Source: Salvator merianae (Eukaryota > Chordata > Lepidosauria > Squamata > Teiidae). From it: a stretch of DNA of 64,000 nucleotides. The notes under the pieces were generated by a model that was not told where the DNA came from, ran no database searches, and worked only from the letters and a program-made list of their open reading frames with translations. The position numbers and the translations under genes were made by a program. Where the stretch lies: positions 111,726,376-111,790,375 of the forward strand of contig QVOM02000034.1 of NCBI GenBank assembly GCA_003586115.2, given 5' to 3'. Each line of letters begins with the position of its first letter. The stretch's first letter is position 1. Of the stretch, positions 23,691 to 35,318 are shown piece after piece.

Positions 23691-24544
23691 GGCTCCACCC
23701 TGTCAGGACTTAAAACATGGCATAATCCCAAGGCTGTGTTGGGACTGACACACGTATCTGTGGCAATCCCAACCTAGCTCCACAGATAAGGGCTGGAATC
23801 CTGTAATATCACTATTCAAGATAACCCAACACCCACTGCGGGTTTTCCCTGAATTGTGATATGGGCTTACTTGTCTGGACACTTACTCCCATGAATTTCA
23901 GCCTGGAAATGGCCATCGCACACGTGCAGAGCCAAAACTGGGCCAGAAATGGCCGCCATGCACACAGGGCCAGCCAGAAATCATACAGTTCCAGGTACTT
24001 TGTGTCATCAAAATCCCCAGATGGATGCAGCACACCATTGTGCAAACAAGCATCCAGACAAGGTAAGTTCCCACTGCCCACTGCCCATTCTTGTCCCATG
24101 AAGTTGCACTGGCATTTGGCAGGCATGGTGAGAGGCAATATTGAGATACAAACAAGCTCTTTCATTTCCCCCTCACCATCTGGAGGCAGCCACAGTGAAA
24201 AAGCTGAAATCCCAGTGCACTTGTATTACTTCAGGAATCTTAATTGTACAAAACTTGCAGGATTACTCACTCTGGTTTGCCACTGGGTTCTCTAGAAGAA
24301 GAAATACCAGATGAGACCAGGAGGAAAAAATCTGTAATGTCAAATATAGTTGAAAAGCTTATTATATGACCGACACAGCTACAAATTTGTAGATTAAGAA
24401 CAGCACATTTCATAGAATGAAAATAAACTTCAAAATATGTAATAAAGTACATTACAAAGTAAAATGAAAGTGGGAAATAATATAAATATGATGGTCCATT
24501 TATTTCAGTCAGGAATGACAAGGCAAGAGGAATTGATTGCCTAT
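23691..24544. other. Noncoding stretch, possible eroded TIR element to about 24192
   Basis: GC-richer to about 24192, where CATCTGGAGGCAGCC could be a terminus. Overlapping frames on both strands (up to 144 codons) are mutually antisense and unsupported. Confidence 0.35.
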
Positions 24545-25055
24545 TTACATGTATCTGTGGCAGAATCCATACATGGTACATTGTCCTGAGCTGTGCTGGG
24601 CTGATTATGAGTTGGCCTGGTGACCTGGCCCAAGGTAGGAGGGATGGCTCGTGGCATGGGCCAAGGACTGTCTTCATTGTGGGGGTCCAGCCCGGTCCAG
24701 CCCTGCCCAGCTTTGGGTTTGTTGGCTGGGAGTGTTTTAGACACTTTCGGGGCTGTGTCTGGGAGCCTCAAGAAACAGCACCAGGGGGAATGCATCAGGT
24801 AGACCTGTCTAACTGCTTAGTGCACACATAAGTATCTGGATTGGTCAACTGCTACGAATATGTGGGAGATTGCTTGAAAGCCATCCCGTTGGAGCATTTT
24901 CTCACCATTTTCTTGCACCATTTTCTCACCAGAGCTCATTCTGACATCATGTTCCATGTGGACATAGCATTCCATGGGAAGCATGACCTTTCAGTAGGTT
25001 GGCCTGCAATGTGGACAAGGCATTTTCTGGGGGCTCCTGGCTCTTACCGTTAATG
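24545..25055. repeat. Nonautonomous element, family L
   Basis: It shares with the 0 and 12 kb copies the order GACATAGCATTCCATGGGAA, a GGCCTGCAATGTGGACAAGG-like block and GGGGGCTCCTGG. Termini are indistinct. Confidence 0.45.
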
Positions 25056-25091
25056 TCAAGAAAACAGGGCTTTAGGGAAACCTGCAATAAA

Positions 25092-25302
25092 GGCTGCATC
25101 TGTACACATATAAAGGGGCTTGAAAGGATCATAGAGGCAGTAGCATACAAACACTCCCGCTCCCATCCCCCTTCTAATCCACATTAAAGGGCATTAAAAG
25201 TGCATTCTCTGACTTTTGATATGGATCAGAGGCACTACTGTGAGGATGTTACCACCTCTAATCTGCTTTCAAGCCCCTTCTTTTTAATGTGTGGAGATAT
25301 AA
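25092..25302. mobile_element. Palindromic MITE, family F
   Basis: The left arm GGCTGCATCTGTACACAT and AAAGGGGCTTGAAAGG pair with the right arm TTTCAAGCCCCTTCTTT. The centre carries TTCTAATCCACATTAAAGG. The same family occurs at 7.1 and 62.3 kb. Confidence 0.7.
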
Positions 25303-25410
25303 TCAAAGTTGCTATTGGGCAGCTGTGCAAATAAACAGTCTTCACAAAGTTCTTCTGTTCATCCAGTTAGCCTTAAAAAGTGCCAGCAGCCTGGCATTTA
25401 TAGCATCACA

Positions 25411-25411
25411 T

Positions 25412-25450
<39 letters not shown>

Positions 25451-25467
25451 ATGTGTGTGTGTGTGTA

Positions 25468-25524
<57 letters not shown>
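25411..25524. repeat. (TA)n(TG)n(TA)n compound microsatellite
   Basis: About 20 bases of TA, then about 50 bases of TG with three ATG interruptions, then about 44 bases of TA. Frames with runs of Ile-Tyr or Cys-Val across it are artefacts. Confidence 0.98.
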
Positions 25525-25526
<2 letters not shown>

Positions 25527-25989
25527 TGAAGTGTGCTCACCATTTGATTCAGCCATGGAGAAGGCCAGAGATATTTTGCTGTGCCAGGTATGACACTCCT
25601 CACCCTGTCCTCCAGAGCCAAGAAGCATTGTACCCATGACTAATCAATATTTTTTTGCCCTTTTAAAGTGTTTGGTCATTATCTGCATCAGCTGCTGTGG
25701 GAGGCAGGACAGAAAAGTAAGGTGGTGGTTGGCTCCTGGTGTTTGGTTGTGCCGAAGATCAATCTCCTCTCTCCACATCACTGTGCAAACCAACACTGGT
25801 TATGACATCCTCCAGAGTTCACAGAAAGTCTTCCCCATTCTCTGAAGTTTGGCTGCATTTTGCCCTGGGACTTCATCATGTTACCAGCTTAAGGTATAGT
25901 ACAGTCATGCTAAAATAAAACAAAAACCTAACCAAGGAGTAGCCTACTGTCTGATGAATGATGATGATGATGATATTAATAGCAGTAAT

Positions 25990-26336
25990 TGTGATAGTAA
26001 TAATTTGCTGCCATTTTATGACAAGAATCAGCTGTTTAAGTTGACCACTTCATCCACTTCATTTGGCCACCCTGTAGTAGCCTTCAAACTGTGGAATGAC
26101 TTCCTCTCTGAAGTGAGACTGCTCCCCTTCCTATATATACACAGTATTTAGACACATGGTGAGGACACATCTCACTATCCTGACCTTTGGCTGAACAAAC
26201 AGCCTCCCCTCCCTGGCACTGATATTTGTTTTGTGAATTCATTCTTTAACTGTGTTTTTATATTGGGTTTATTCTAACTGGCCCCTGAGACCTCTGGGCA
26301 TTAGGCAGGATAGAAATATAAATAAATAAATATCTT
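25990..26336 (+). mobile_element. L2-type LINE 3' end
   Basis: The plus-strand translation of 26079-26130 reads FKLWNDFLSEVRLLPFLY, the motif near the C-terminus of L2/CR1 ORF2. After it comes a 3' untranslated region ending in the L2-style GGCAGGATAGAAATAT and an ATAAATAAATA tail at 26318-26330. Heavily 5'-truncated and dead. Confidence 0.65.
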
Positions 26337-28164
26337 TGGGGCCAACATTGCTTCAACACCAATAAATGTCAACAATTCAAAATTTACAGAAAACACAGAT
26401 GCTCCTAAGTGCTCTTTGGTTTGTGTTTTCAATCATTTAGCAATTTGCTTTCCTTATGCAGAATTCTGGAGATCCTTTCCCCAGTCGCGGGGGATATTTA
26501 CCACTCCCAAGGTATAAAAACAGGATAAAAAATAAATTTAAATTTAAAAAAGGCTAAATTCACAGTTGCTGTAGAAAAAAGAAGTATTAATAAGTACTTT
26601 ACCATCTTTAGATTTAGATTTGCAACAAGATTTCCAGATGAACAACTTATGTTCCCTACACAGTGAAAATTTATTTAGAATTATTAAGATGGTGGAAACC
26701 TCCCACTTTTTGTAAAAACAGCAGCCAGAAGAAAAGAACCCCAAAATGGTCTGATCTAATTCTGAAGCTTGGTGTTCCAAGCTCTTAGCCTGAATCTTTG
26801 TTTTAATTCCAAATTTTTCTTATTCTAATGAAATAGACGGGAGCTAATATTTATGCAGACTCCAAAGAAATCTGATTTGAATCTTTTTTTGTTTTGTTTT
26901 TTTGACTTCTCAGATATGCTGGATCCTAGGGAAATGGGATTTTCGAATTCCTTTCCCTTCGGGAAGAGAAAGTATGGGCATGATGAGATACAAGAAGATT
27001 GCTGTCTAATCCTCTTCAGACAACATAATTAGAGCTTTGATAAAGAAGGCTGAAGACGTACTCGAGGGGAAGATATATATGGAGTGACGTGACACTGGAG
27101 CTTATGGAGCTGGGCTTTGCAATTGTGGAAGGATTTGCCTCAGTTTGCATTACTGTCAGACCCATGCCTATCCCAAGCATTTTCCTCCCTTCAGTTTCTC
27201 ATTAATAGTTATTTTTATCTTCAATTTGTCAAGAGCGGAGCTGGCACTCTGCTGTGGTCCTCCTGACAACTCTGTGGCTTTCAGAAATCTCAGTTTCTTG
27301 CTTTGCTTCTGGGTTTGCTGGAAATGATTACATTGTGACTGACTGTCCCTGTTTTCGCTACTTAAATTTGCAGCCAGCTAACTTTGCCAGTTTCTCAGTA
27401 ATTTGTTGCCATGACGGTTGGATGATATCCCTTGCTTTGTGTGTGTTCTAATGAGCTCAATGGTTCAATTTGAGCTTCTGCATCTGGTACAGATAATAAG
27501 CATGACATCTCTGTTAGTCACAGCCATGACTGAACGGGTGGGTGGATTGGGCTCGGAGGTTTAAAATAGATTGCTGTAGTCTGTGTGTGCCGCAAACTCA
27601 GGGTTATATAGCCAAACAATGTGTTAGTTATTGATCAAGTCTGTTCAGGAAAATTACACTGCTTAACGAAAGTGAATGCTTTTTCTCTTTTTTTTCTTCC
27701 CCCCTTTCTTTCCTTCCTTTCTTCTTTCCTTTCTCTCTGCAAAACATACCTCTTGATCCTCCCTTCCTTTCTAGACATCTTATCTCTCACTGCCTCCAAG
27801 TTCAAATTTCAACCTCACTTTTTTGGAAGACATGCCCATGGGGTAGGAGCAACAGAAAGATATATTGAACATCAAGACTGTGGGGCAAAGTACTGCTCCA
27901 ATTGGAAACCTTGGATCCATCTACACAGACTGACTGCAAAAAAAAAAAAAAAAAGTTTCAGAGGATAGAATCAAGGTTTTCAATTCTTGCACCATTCTTT
28001 CTTCTCTGACCTTGATTGTGTGTGTATTATATACTGTGTGAATAGAAAACAGGGGTATGCTTGCATTTGAGCCCCAGTTTTCCCTTCAAATGAATTCCTT
28101 CCTCCACCTCCACCTCTACTTCTGCCTCCACCTCTGTATTTGTATACTAATAAATTGTGAATCT
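26337..28164. other. Noncoding stretch with candidate conserved block at 27280-27545
   Basis: No exon with supporting evidence. A C/T-rich tract spans about 27680-27740 and poly-A lies near 27938-27953. The block 27280-27545 is repeat-free and motif-rich (for example GTTGCCATGACGGTTGGATG near 27403). Confidence 0.35.
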
Positions 28165-28553
28165 GGGCCTTCTGCACTGCTGCTTAGACAGGATCAGAAA
28201 GAGAACTATGGGCCTCCCTTCTGCATGTTAATACAGAATACAGAAGGCCCTGGTCACTGCTGGTACTCTCCATCTGCAAGGTATGGAACATGATCCAGAA
28301 CAAGGGACATGCCTAAACGTTCTAGGCTATCAGGAAACCCATTTTGCACCAAAGCACACATCAACACTTTAGAGCCTTTGGAGGCTGGCACCGAAGCTCA
28401 TGCAAGCTTCAGGGCCAATGTAGGGGTTGGTCTGGATCAGTGCCATCATGCAGACAATGCTGTTCCATGTGACACTGTGCTGTGATCTGGACCAGCAGGA
28501 CTTGCTAGTCCAGATTCACTGATCCCAGTCATGGTACGATAGTGTGAAAAGGC
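28165..28553 (-). repeat. Nonautonomous TIR element, family A, reverse, TCT flanks
   Basis: The left end GGGCCTTCTGCACTGC and the right end GTGTGAAAAGGC fit the family. TCT occurs at 28162-28164 and 28554-28556. The interior, reverse-complemented, carries GGCCCTGAAGCTTGCATGAG like the 5.2-kb copy. No protein homology. Confidence 0.55.
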
Positions 28554-28717
28554 TCTTAAAGACCTTTTCAAGGCTGGACATGCACATGGCTTAGGCCCTT
28601 TCCCTGTTTCAACTTATGTTTAAACTGGGTTTTGTGAAACTAGGAATTCAAGCACTAAAGGTGACTTTGATTGATTTCATGGGATCAGCAGCAACAAGGA
28701 CAGAGACTTGGGGTGAA

Positions 28718-28860
28718 AAGTGATTAGGAGCATTAGGCTAGAATCCAGGAATCTCTCAGTTTGGATCCCTACTCTGCCATGGAAACTCATAGGATAAGCA
28801 AACCCTTACAGAAAATCCAGAGTGGAGCCTCTATGGCAGTCGCTTGGGTCACACATCATC
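28718..28860 (+). mobile_element. Decayed tRNA-derived SINE (MIR-like)
   Basis: The segment has the layout of a tRNA-derived SINE head: an A-box-like stretch in GATTAGGAGCATTAGGC, then a B-box-like AGTTTGGATCC near 28760, followed by CCCTACTCTGCCATGGAAAC, which is typical of amniote MIR/tRNA SINEs. Eroded and without clear target duplications. Confidence 0.5.
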
Positions 28861-30424
28861 TCTCTGGCAGTTTGTACAATAGTAACCTCCCTTGAGATCA
28901 AGTAGAAGCCTGGAGTTTAAGCAGCCATGGCAAACCATGTGACCAGCTACAGCTAACCCTTGGATCACGCTCAGGCATGATAATGAAGCAGAAAGTGGAG
29001 CAGAAACCTCAGGTGATCCAAGCTGACTAAGGAAAGATCCACACAGGAACTTTAGTTTGCTGTGGGCTGCAGTGAAGGCTCTCTGGCTGCATCTCTGTGT
29101 GGCTGAAGAGTCCTCCTATGCCCTGGATGCTCTTGCTGCACTTGGAGCACCCATTAGAATCCTCTAAGACTAAACCATTGGGAGAGAAGTTTGACGGCAC
29201 TCCAAGAATAGTTGAAACAAAGGTGTAGTATCTGGACCTACCTGGTCCATCATTTGGCTTTATCAAACACAGGAAAATGGCCAACTTATGTGGACCCTTC
29301 CTGTGCTCTCTGAAGGAGACACTGCAACAAGAGACAAAAGTTCTGCAGTTCAGAATTCCGCTGCTCAGAACAGCAGCCGGCATGTGAACAAGACATGGCT
29401 GCTGCTGTGAGCAACAAGAATGTTAATGAAAATCATTCTAGGAGTGATCTTCATTTAAAGCGCAGACTTCACTCTCTTATGGATCCTTTCAAAGGTAAAC
29501 AATGAAAACCAAACAGGAACCATTTACTTCCCATGCTGTTTTGTTCCCAGCCTTCTGTTCAGATTAGAATGTAAGAGGATATGCAGGTTGGAAACACTAT
29601 CAGTGCTTGCCTGGAGTAGCTCTTCAGTGAGGAGCTAGGATTAAATTTGTTCAGAGTATGAACGAGAAACAGAGAGAGGCTATTTCCTGTTATCCGCCCC
29701 CCCGCCCCGAAACTGATCTTAGATAATGTTCTGCCCCTGTGCCCATGCAGATCTCAAGAGTTATTTCTTACAAACCCCACTTTTGAGTTAGTTTTCGATC
29801 AATTCTTTATTCTCTTGGATCAATTCTTTATTCACCCTCCATTTGAGCATCTAGATCCTGCAGGCTTCTGAGAAGAATCAATGTCTGATAAGGACAAATA
29901 CATGTTTTATTTCTATTCTATGTTTCTTTAGTGTTCTTTCAGTGTAAACGGCAGTATCTTCCAACTGATGGATTTCTTTGTCCCTATGTGTTAGTGTATA
30001 TGCTCACAGAGATAGTTATTTGAACCTTAGAACTCCCCTCCCCCTAAAAGCAAAGCCACCTCCTTGCTGAAGGCACTTGTTCTAAGGAAGAGTGATTCTG
30101 AGCTATACTATTACCCTGAGTAAAATTCATATATGGCATTGTTTGTGAAATAGTTCTGCCATTTCTGTACAACTATGGATAGTTTTCTGGTTTATCTTTA
30201 TATGTGCACTAGTAAAAATTTGGTATGTGTATCAGATTACTAAATAAAACTGCCTGAAGATGCCAGGAGCACAGTGAAAAGATCCCTTTTGCTCATATGT
30301 CTTTGGACATCTGCAAACTGCCTGAGCTTAAGTAGTACTTTGCAGTGAGACAAATTCAGCAAAAATGTACAATTTTATACCTGTTGGAATCCTCAGAGAG
30401 CATTTAGAAAAGAATTATTAAAGA
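28861..30424. other. Noncoding stretch, no recognised feature
   Basis: A 118-codon frame at 29027-29383 (minus) has no recognisable domain. A direct repeat of GATCAATTCTTTATTC units lies at about 29797-29832. Confidence 0.4.
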
Positions 30425-31735
30425 TTACCAGTTCCCATCTTGGGATCCTAAAGCAGTTTACAAACAAAAACAGAAAAACAAGGACAGAATACACACACCC
30501 AGCCAAACTCCTAAGTTAATTGAAAAGCATTAAGATTATATAATGTACAATTAATTAAATACTATATGTAGAAAGGAACTATTCATATTGGAAAGGCCTG
30601 GATAAAGAAAAAAGTCTTCAATAGGCACCTGAAAGCTGACAAGGTAGGCACCCCACAAATTTTAGAGGAAAAAGCATTTCAAAGGATATGTACCACCATA
30701 GACGAGAACCAGCTTCAGGTAACCATATGCTCAAGACCCTAAGGCATCCACAGCAGCAGGAGCTCTCCAGATAATCTTAGTGTCCTTAAAAGTAGGAGAG
30801 GCAATCGGTCAGGTACTCTGGTCTCAAGTTGTTTAGGGCCTTATAAACCAGACATAAAATCTTGAATCTGGCTCAATAGTTAGCTGACAACGAACTGCTA
30901 CATTTACAGTAGGTGTAACTTCTGGAGCAGGTACAAGGATAGTTGTAGCACACTTTACAATCATCTGAAACTGTTTCCACACTTACCTTGTGTGGACTGC
31001 TCCATCTCATTTGTTTCAGCTGGAGTGGTCCACATATCCCCATTATTTGAGATTGTCCCTGAGATTGTCTAATGCTGACAAACAATCCAAATGAATACTG
31101 TAATCAACAGTATCAAAAGCTGCTGAAGGGTTGAGGAAGGTCAACAGAATCTTTGGGGCTTTTTGTGCTTATCTTTGGGTCAGATTATGATGTAGACTGT
31201 AGGCTTCTCTTCTGCATTATAGACTAGCTCAAGGGAAGGTCCAGCCTCTGCTGGTATGTGCCATCCATAGGATGGAGCATAATCCAAATCAAGGGGGGCT
31301 TGGTCTGCATGGCTGTTAAACCTGATTAAACAGGTCCCCAATCTGGAACACAGAGATGGACCTTTTGTGCCAAAGCAATTCACCGAAATGGCCTCCTGGT
31401 TAGGAGGTTAGAAACATACCTTTCTAGCCCTTTGGAGCCCTTGGAGCCTGGCCCTGAAGCTCATGTGAGCTTTGAGGCCAGGGTGAGGGCTGGGCTGGTC
31501 CAGTTCCATTGTGCAGACAGTGCTGTTCCAGAACACTGCATGCCATGATCTGGACCAGTAGGCCTGGCTGGTTCAGAGCCACTGATTCTGGGGTCATGGC
31601 CTCTGTCTCTCTCCCACAAAACATCATCCATCAGGTCAGCCAAGGCTGATTCTGTCTGAACTCCAAGTCTGAACTCAGACTGGAATGAATCAAGATAGTG
31701 ATCATCACAAAACTATTAACATGGTTTTGCAACAA
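30425..31735 (-). mobile_element. L2 LINE fragment, antisense, split by a family A element
   Basis: The minus strand around 30820-30870 encodes a relic of the LVYKALNNLGPEYL region near the C-terminus of L2 ORF2. The plus-strand text (AAGTTGTTTAGGGCCTTATA, GATCCTAAAGCAGTTTACAA) is the usual antisense L2 wording. The sequence matches the antisense L2 at 47.1-48.9 kb in several places, including GGGTTGAGGAAGGTCAACAG on one side and TCTGTCTCTCTCCCACAA on the other side of the insert at 31156-31601. Full of stops and frameshifts. Confidence 0.7.
31156..31601 (-). mobile_element. Family A element inserted in L2
   Basis: The interior carries GGAGCCTGGCCCTGAAGCTC and GGTCCAGTTCCATTGTGCAG, matching 28.4 kb. 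Matching L2 sequence on each side lies close together in the 48.4-kb copy, so this block is an insertion. The right terminus seems deleted relative to the 28.5-kb copy. Confidence 0.6.
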
Positions 31736-31744
31736 TCTTATACA

Positions 31745-31745
<1 letters not shown>

Positions 31746-31778
<33 letters not shown>
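31746..31778. repeat. (AC)n microsatellite
   Basis: Uninterrupted AC run of about 33 bases. Confidence 0.97.
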
Positions 31779-31779
<1 letters not shown>

Positions 31780-32029
31780 TAATGTGCTGTACCAACATTT
31801 TAGAATTTATTTTTGCATCAGGAGATATGAACTTATAAAGCATGGGATGTTTGGGCATTGTTTCACATAGATGGTTTAGATCCAGTTTATATTTTAAAAG
31901 TAAGTTTTCCTCTGCCTCTACTTTTTCACCCCCATCCATATTTTCCCCAACCCAAATACACTTAATGCTGCTGTTCACATTGGAGGCAAATTTGGGTTTT
32001 CCTGGGCAGCTAGCTATGGGTGTGTGATT

Positions 32030-33242
32030 GGCTTCTTCTTCTTTGGGACTGGGAAACAGACCTGGGCATGGAAGTTTCTGATGGTGAATGAAAGGGCCTG
32101 TTCACACTTGCAACTAGCAAGTATCAAGAATGCTTGCTAGCCAAGTGCGTCTGCTCCCTGTGGAGGCCTGAATGGCTGGGAGCAAGTTACTGCTGCTTCC
32201 AATTGCTACTACCTGTCCACAACCTTACCATGAGGTGATAGTCACCTCCCGGGACATTGCATGGGCTGGACTAGGACATTGTGTGGGCCCAATTGTGCAG
32301 GCCTGGTCATGCAGGTGTGGTGCACAGGTTTGCCGATCGCACTGCAAATGCTGGTAGCTGGTTTCAGGTAAGGTCTCTGGCCACACCGTGTGGACAGTGT
32401 CTGCGCTGCATGGTCTATTCCACCACAGAATGGGATAATTATCCTATTCTAAGCTGGAAAGTGCGAAAAGGCCCAAATTATCTTATGTCCAACAAAATTC
32501 ACTGGAACACTACTGAAAAAATTAAAGAACTTAATCTTAAAACACTGTACAGATGGTTCAGAGTCCAACTCACACATATCAGTTCTACTATATCACCTGT
32601 CTGCTAGAAGGGACATAAAATTAAAGAAACTTTCTTTCACCGCTGGTGATCCTGTTCTGTTATAACATCTTTCTGAACAGTCATTCATGAAGAAATTCAA
32701 GTTATATTGGCTTGAAAACATACTTTTTACTCCAGAACTATGTCTTCTCTTTATTTCCAAAGATAGCAATAAACTTCTAAAAAATAAATTACTACTGAAA
32801 TTCCTCTTAACTGCAGCAAGGTTCACTGCAGCACAAAATTGGAAAATTGCTTTCAATCTATGGAAAAAGGTGTGGCACCCGAAATTATGGGATCTCGCAA
32901 GTTATGAATTTATTAAAGACCTAAAGAAAAAGATGCGAGGCCTGCCTCTTTGAAACACACTCATGTCTGTGTGGAAAATGTTCAAAGACCATTTGCCTAT
33001 ATTAGAAGATCTTTATACTTCCCCAAAGCATATCTTAACATTATGGTTAGATGACTATTAATTGCACTTTTACTGAGAACATTCTCTCATTCTTTGCCCA
33101 ATGACCAGCAATTGCTGATGTGTGAATTACTTGCTTTATTTTGTATTGATTTATATTTTTATCTTTCAATTTATCTTTGACAATTAATTTATTGTTGTTT
33201 TGCATGATATTGTATTTGACGAAGTATTACAATAAACATTGT
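32030..33242 (+). mobile_element. L1-like LINE, 3' end of ORF2, split by a family B element
   Basis: A plus-strand stretch at 32687-32953 is still open and reads as the C-terminal part of an L1-type ORF2: FTPELCLLFI, then KFLLTAARFTAAQNWK and KLWDLASYEFIKDLKKKM. The upstream frames carry an ELNLKTLYRW relic, which corresponds to the LYRWY region before the cysteine-rich motif. The 3' end (TTTGACGAAGTATTACAATA, AACATT) leads into a purine-rich tail. The same family is at 45110-46275, with the two copies collinear over about 1 kb. It is a different L1 lineage from the one at 50.7 kb. Confidence 0.7.
32094..32474 (+). mobile_element. Family B TIR element inserted in the L1-like LINE, AAA duplication
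   Basis: The left end GGGCCTGTTCACACTTGC and the reverse complement of the right end (GGGCCTTTTCGCACTTTCC) form the TIR. AAA occurs at 32091-32093 and 32475-32477. The uninterrupted paralogous site at about 45318-45330 reads GTGAAATTCTCTT with one AAA. The short duplication and GGGCCTG ends suggest PIF/Harbinger; no transposase is present. Confidence 0.8.
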
Positions 33243-33385
33243 TGAAGAAGAAAAAGAAGAGGAGGAAGTGGAAGAAGAGGAAGAGAAAGAGAAGGAGGAG
33301 AGGAAGTTGAAGTAGAGGAGAATAGGAAGAAGAAAACAGGAAAAAGAAGAGGAAGAGGAAGAAGAAGAGGAGGAAGAAGAAGAAT
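33243..33385. repeat. Polypurine GAA/GGA tract
   Basis: About 140 nearly pure purines (GAAGAGGAGG-like units) follow directly on the end of the L1-like LINE. It is probably an expanded tail. Glu/Lys-rich or Phe/Leu-rich frames here are artefacts. Confidence 0.9.
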
Positions 33386-33641
33386 CTTGGTTTGGAAGCT
33401 ATGTGGCAAACCAGGGGATTCATTTAGCAGAACTGCTGAACAAAGCTGTTGGGACATACTGCCCTTATGTTCAAGTGGAAACCATTGTACATGGTGTAAA
33501 GACTTCTGTGCATAGCTGGAACAAACTCTGCTGGAGCAAAACCAGGGGACAAGGGGAGTAGTTGTACTCAGATGTTCAGGAAAGGGCTAAAGACCTCCAT
33601 TACATTCACTCACAGAGCAGCTGCACTGTCATTTCCATTAG

Positions 33642-33915
33642 AAAAATCTGTATATCCAGATGTGTGGCTTTTTACATATCAATATATGTAGGGTTTTTTT
33701 TCTGTAAAAATTCCCAATTTCTAGATACATGGATTGTTGTATTTTCCCCTTATGTGTGTGCATATTTTTAATTACCAAAATCTGGATATCCACACATGTG
33801 GATCTTTGCATATCACAACATGTAGGGCTTTTTTTTGTTCAGAAAAATCCAGTTATTCGGATATATATATCTTTCTATGTCTACATTCAGTTATGTGGAT
33901 ATCCAGATTGGATCA
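33642..33915. repeat. Diverged direct repeat (134-bp period) with inverted ends
   Basis: ATCTGTATATCC at 33646 and ATCTGGATATCC at 33780 start two similar units; each continues into CATATCA and ATGTAGGG plus a T run. The second unit is closed by GGATATCCAGATT (about 33898-33910), the inverted form of its start, so the second unit looks like a small TIR element. Confidence 0.65.
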
Positions 33916-34272
33916 GGGACTAAAAAAATGACAAATAAAAAGTGAAAGGCAACCCTACTCATTGGAATGATTGGAGTTCCTTATTCCACAGAGAAAAGAG
34001 AGCACACCAAACTCTGCATGGACTCACAGAATAACAGGTTCATATTGAGAGCCTCCTCCCTTTAAAAAGACATTTGCACTTGGAGTCTGCAGTCAATATT
34101 TTGACTCTCCATGTTTATGGAGAAACTAAATTGGGGGAAAGTGAAGTAAATGCAAAAAGTCCATGAAGAGGGACACAGACTGGGCAAGGGACGCTCTACC
34201 AGCAGGTCCCAAGGAAGATGGTGGCAAGGGTTTGGATTGCTGCAGCTCAATCTGAAGTCCTTGTCCCAGTCC

Positions 34273-34344
34273 GAAGAGAAGAGAAGAGAAGAGAAGAGAA
34301 GAGAAGAGAAGAGAAGAGAAGAGAAGAGAAGAGAAGAGAAGAGA
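34273..34344. repeat. (GAGAA)n pentanucleotide repeat
   Basis: About 14 tandem GAGAA/AGAAG units, followed by A-rich sequence with (AGAC)n to about 34380. Glu/Lys/Arg-rich frames across it are artefacts. Confidence 0.97.
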
Positions 34345-34380
34345 AAAAAGACAGACAGACAGACAAAAAAAAAAAAAAGA

Positions 34381-35318
34381 CAAGAAAAACCAAAGAAAAA
34401 GGAAGGGAAGCTGTGGCTAACTGTTGAGTCTACCCTGCATTCCTAGTGGCATGAAGGTGAAATGGAGAGATTTGGCATCCTGCCCATGGGTTGGAGAGTC
34501 ATGATTCACTGGCAAGGTAAGGGGCAGATGCTGCCTTCCCCTCTGCACTCCGTGTCCCAATTGGTGTGAGTCCTGGTGTGAGTCTGGATTTCCTGAAATG
34601 TTCTTCTGAAAACAAAAGGAAGGTGGGCAATGCCTCCCTCCCAGAAGATGTGGATACCTTGCTGGACACAAACCACATGCTGTGTCCAATGAAACTGGCA
34701 GACAAAGAAGTGTTTTTGGCATACCACAAGCCACACTTTCAGCAGCACACATTTTCCTAACTAAAATGTAATAAAGATTTTCATACAGGAACATGTGGTT
34801 GGCAAGGTGAAAATCCATCCCCTTGCTGCTTTTTAGAAGTGTGTGGAAGTGAACAAATATGATTAATTGAGCACCTCAAATAAGTACGTTCCCAGTAGTG
34901 GGGCGAGGGGCAGAAGAAATGCTCTGAACCAGTTTGTGCTGATTCTAGATGCTCACTGTTGCACCTGCATGTGCCAGCCACAACCCTCCCTTCCTCCTTT
35001 TTTTCCTCTTGATAATTTTGATGTCTTTAAACTCAAAATAATGCTGTAAAAGTACATTTAGCCTTTGAAGGCTCTTTGGTAAATAGCAAGGGGTCTTCAG
35101 CTGATGTATGCAAAATGGTAATCCCAGTCCAAGAAGTGCTGAGCAAGGATAAGCAAAGAGGAGCAACAGATACTAGCTGCCCCTTTGGAGACAAGAAAAA
35201 TATTATAGCTGGGGCAAAGAACCCTATTACACCTATAAACTGATGGAGCTGAGCTTTCTGTGATCTTGAGGTTCTAGTGGACAGCTCAATGAAGGTGTCA
35301 ACCCAGTGTTCAGGAGGG
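34381..35318. other. Noncoding stretch, no recognised feature
   Basis: Several overlapping frames on both strands (up to 133 codons) lack any domain or consistent frame. Confidence 0.4.

Noticed and set aside
23861..24295. 144-codon frame (with a 117-codon antisense partner)
   Set aside because: Opposite-strand overlap, no domain, no splice context, and the region looks like an eroded transposon.
25289..25639. 116-codon frame rich in Ile-Tyr and Cys-Val
   Set aside because: Artefact of the TA/TG microsatellite.
34417..34818. 133-codon minus-strand frame
   Set aside because: Three mutually overlapping frames occur here and none has a domain or conserved start; no support for a gene.
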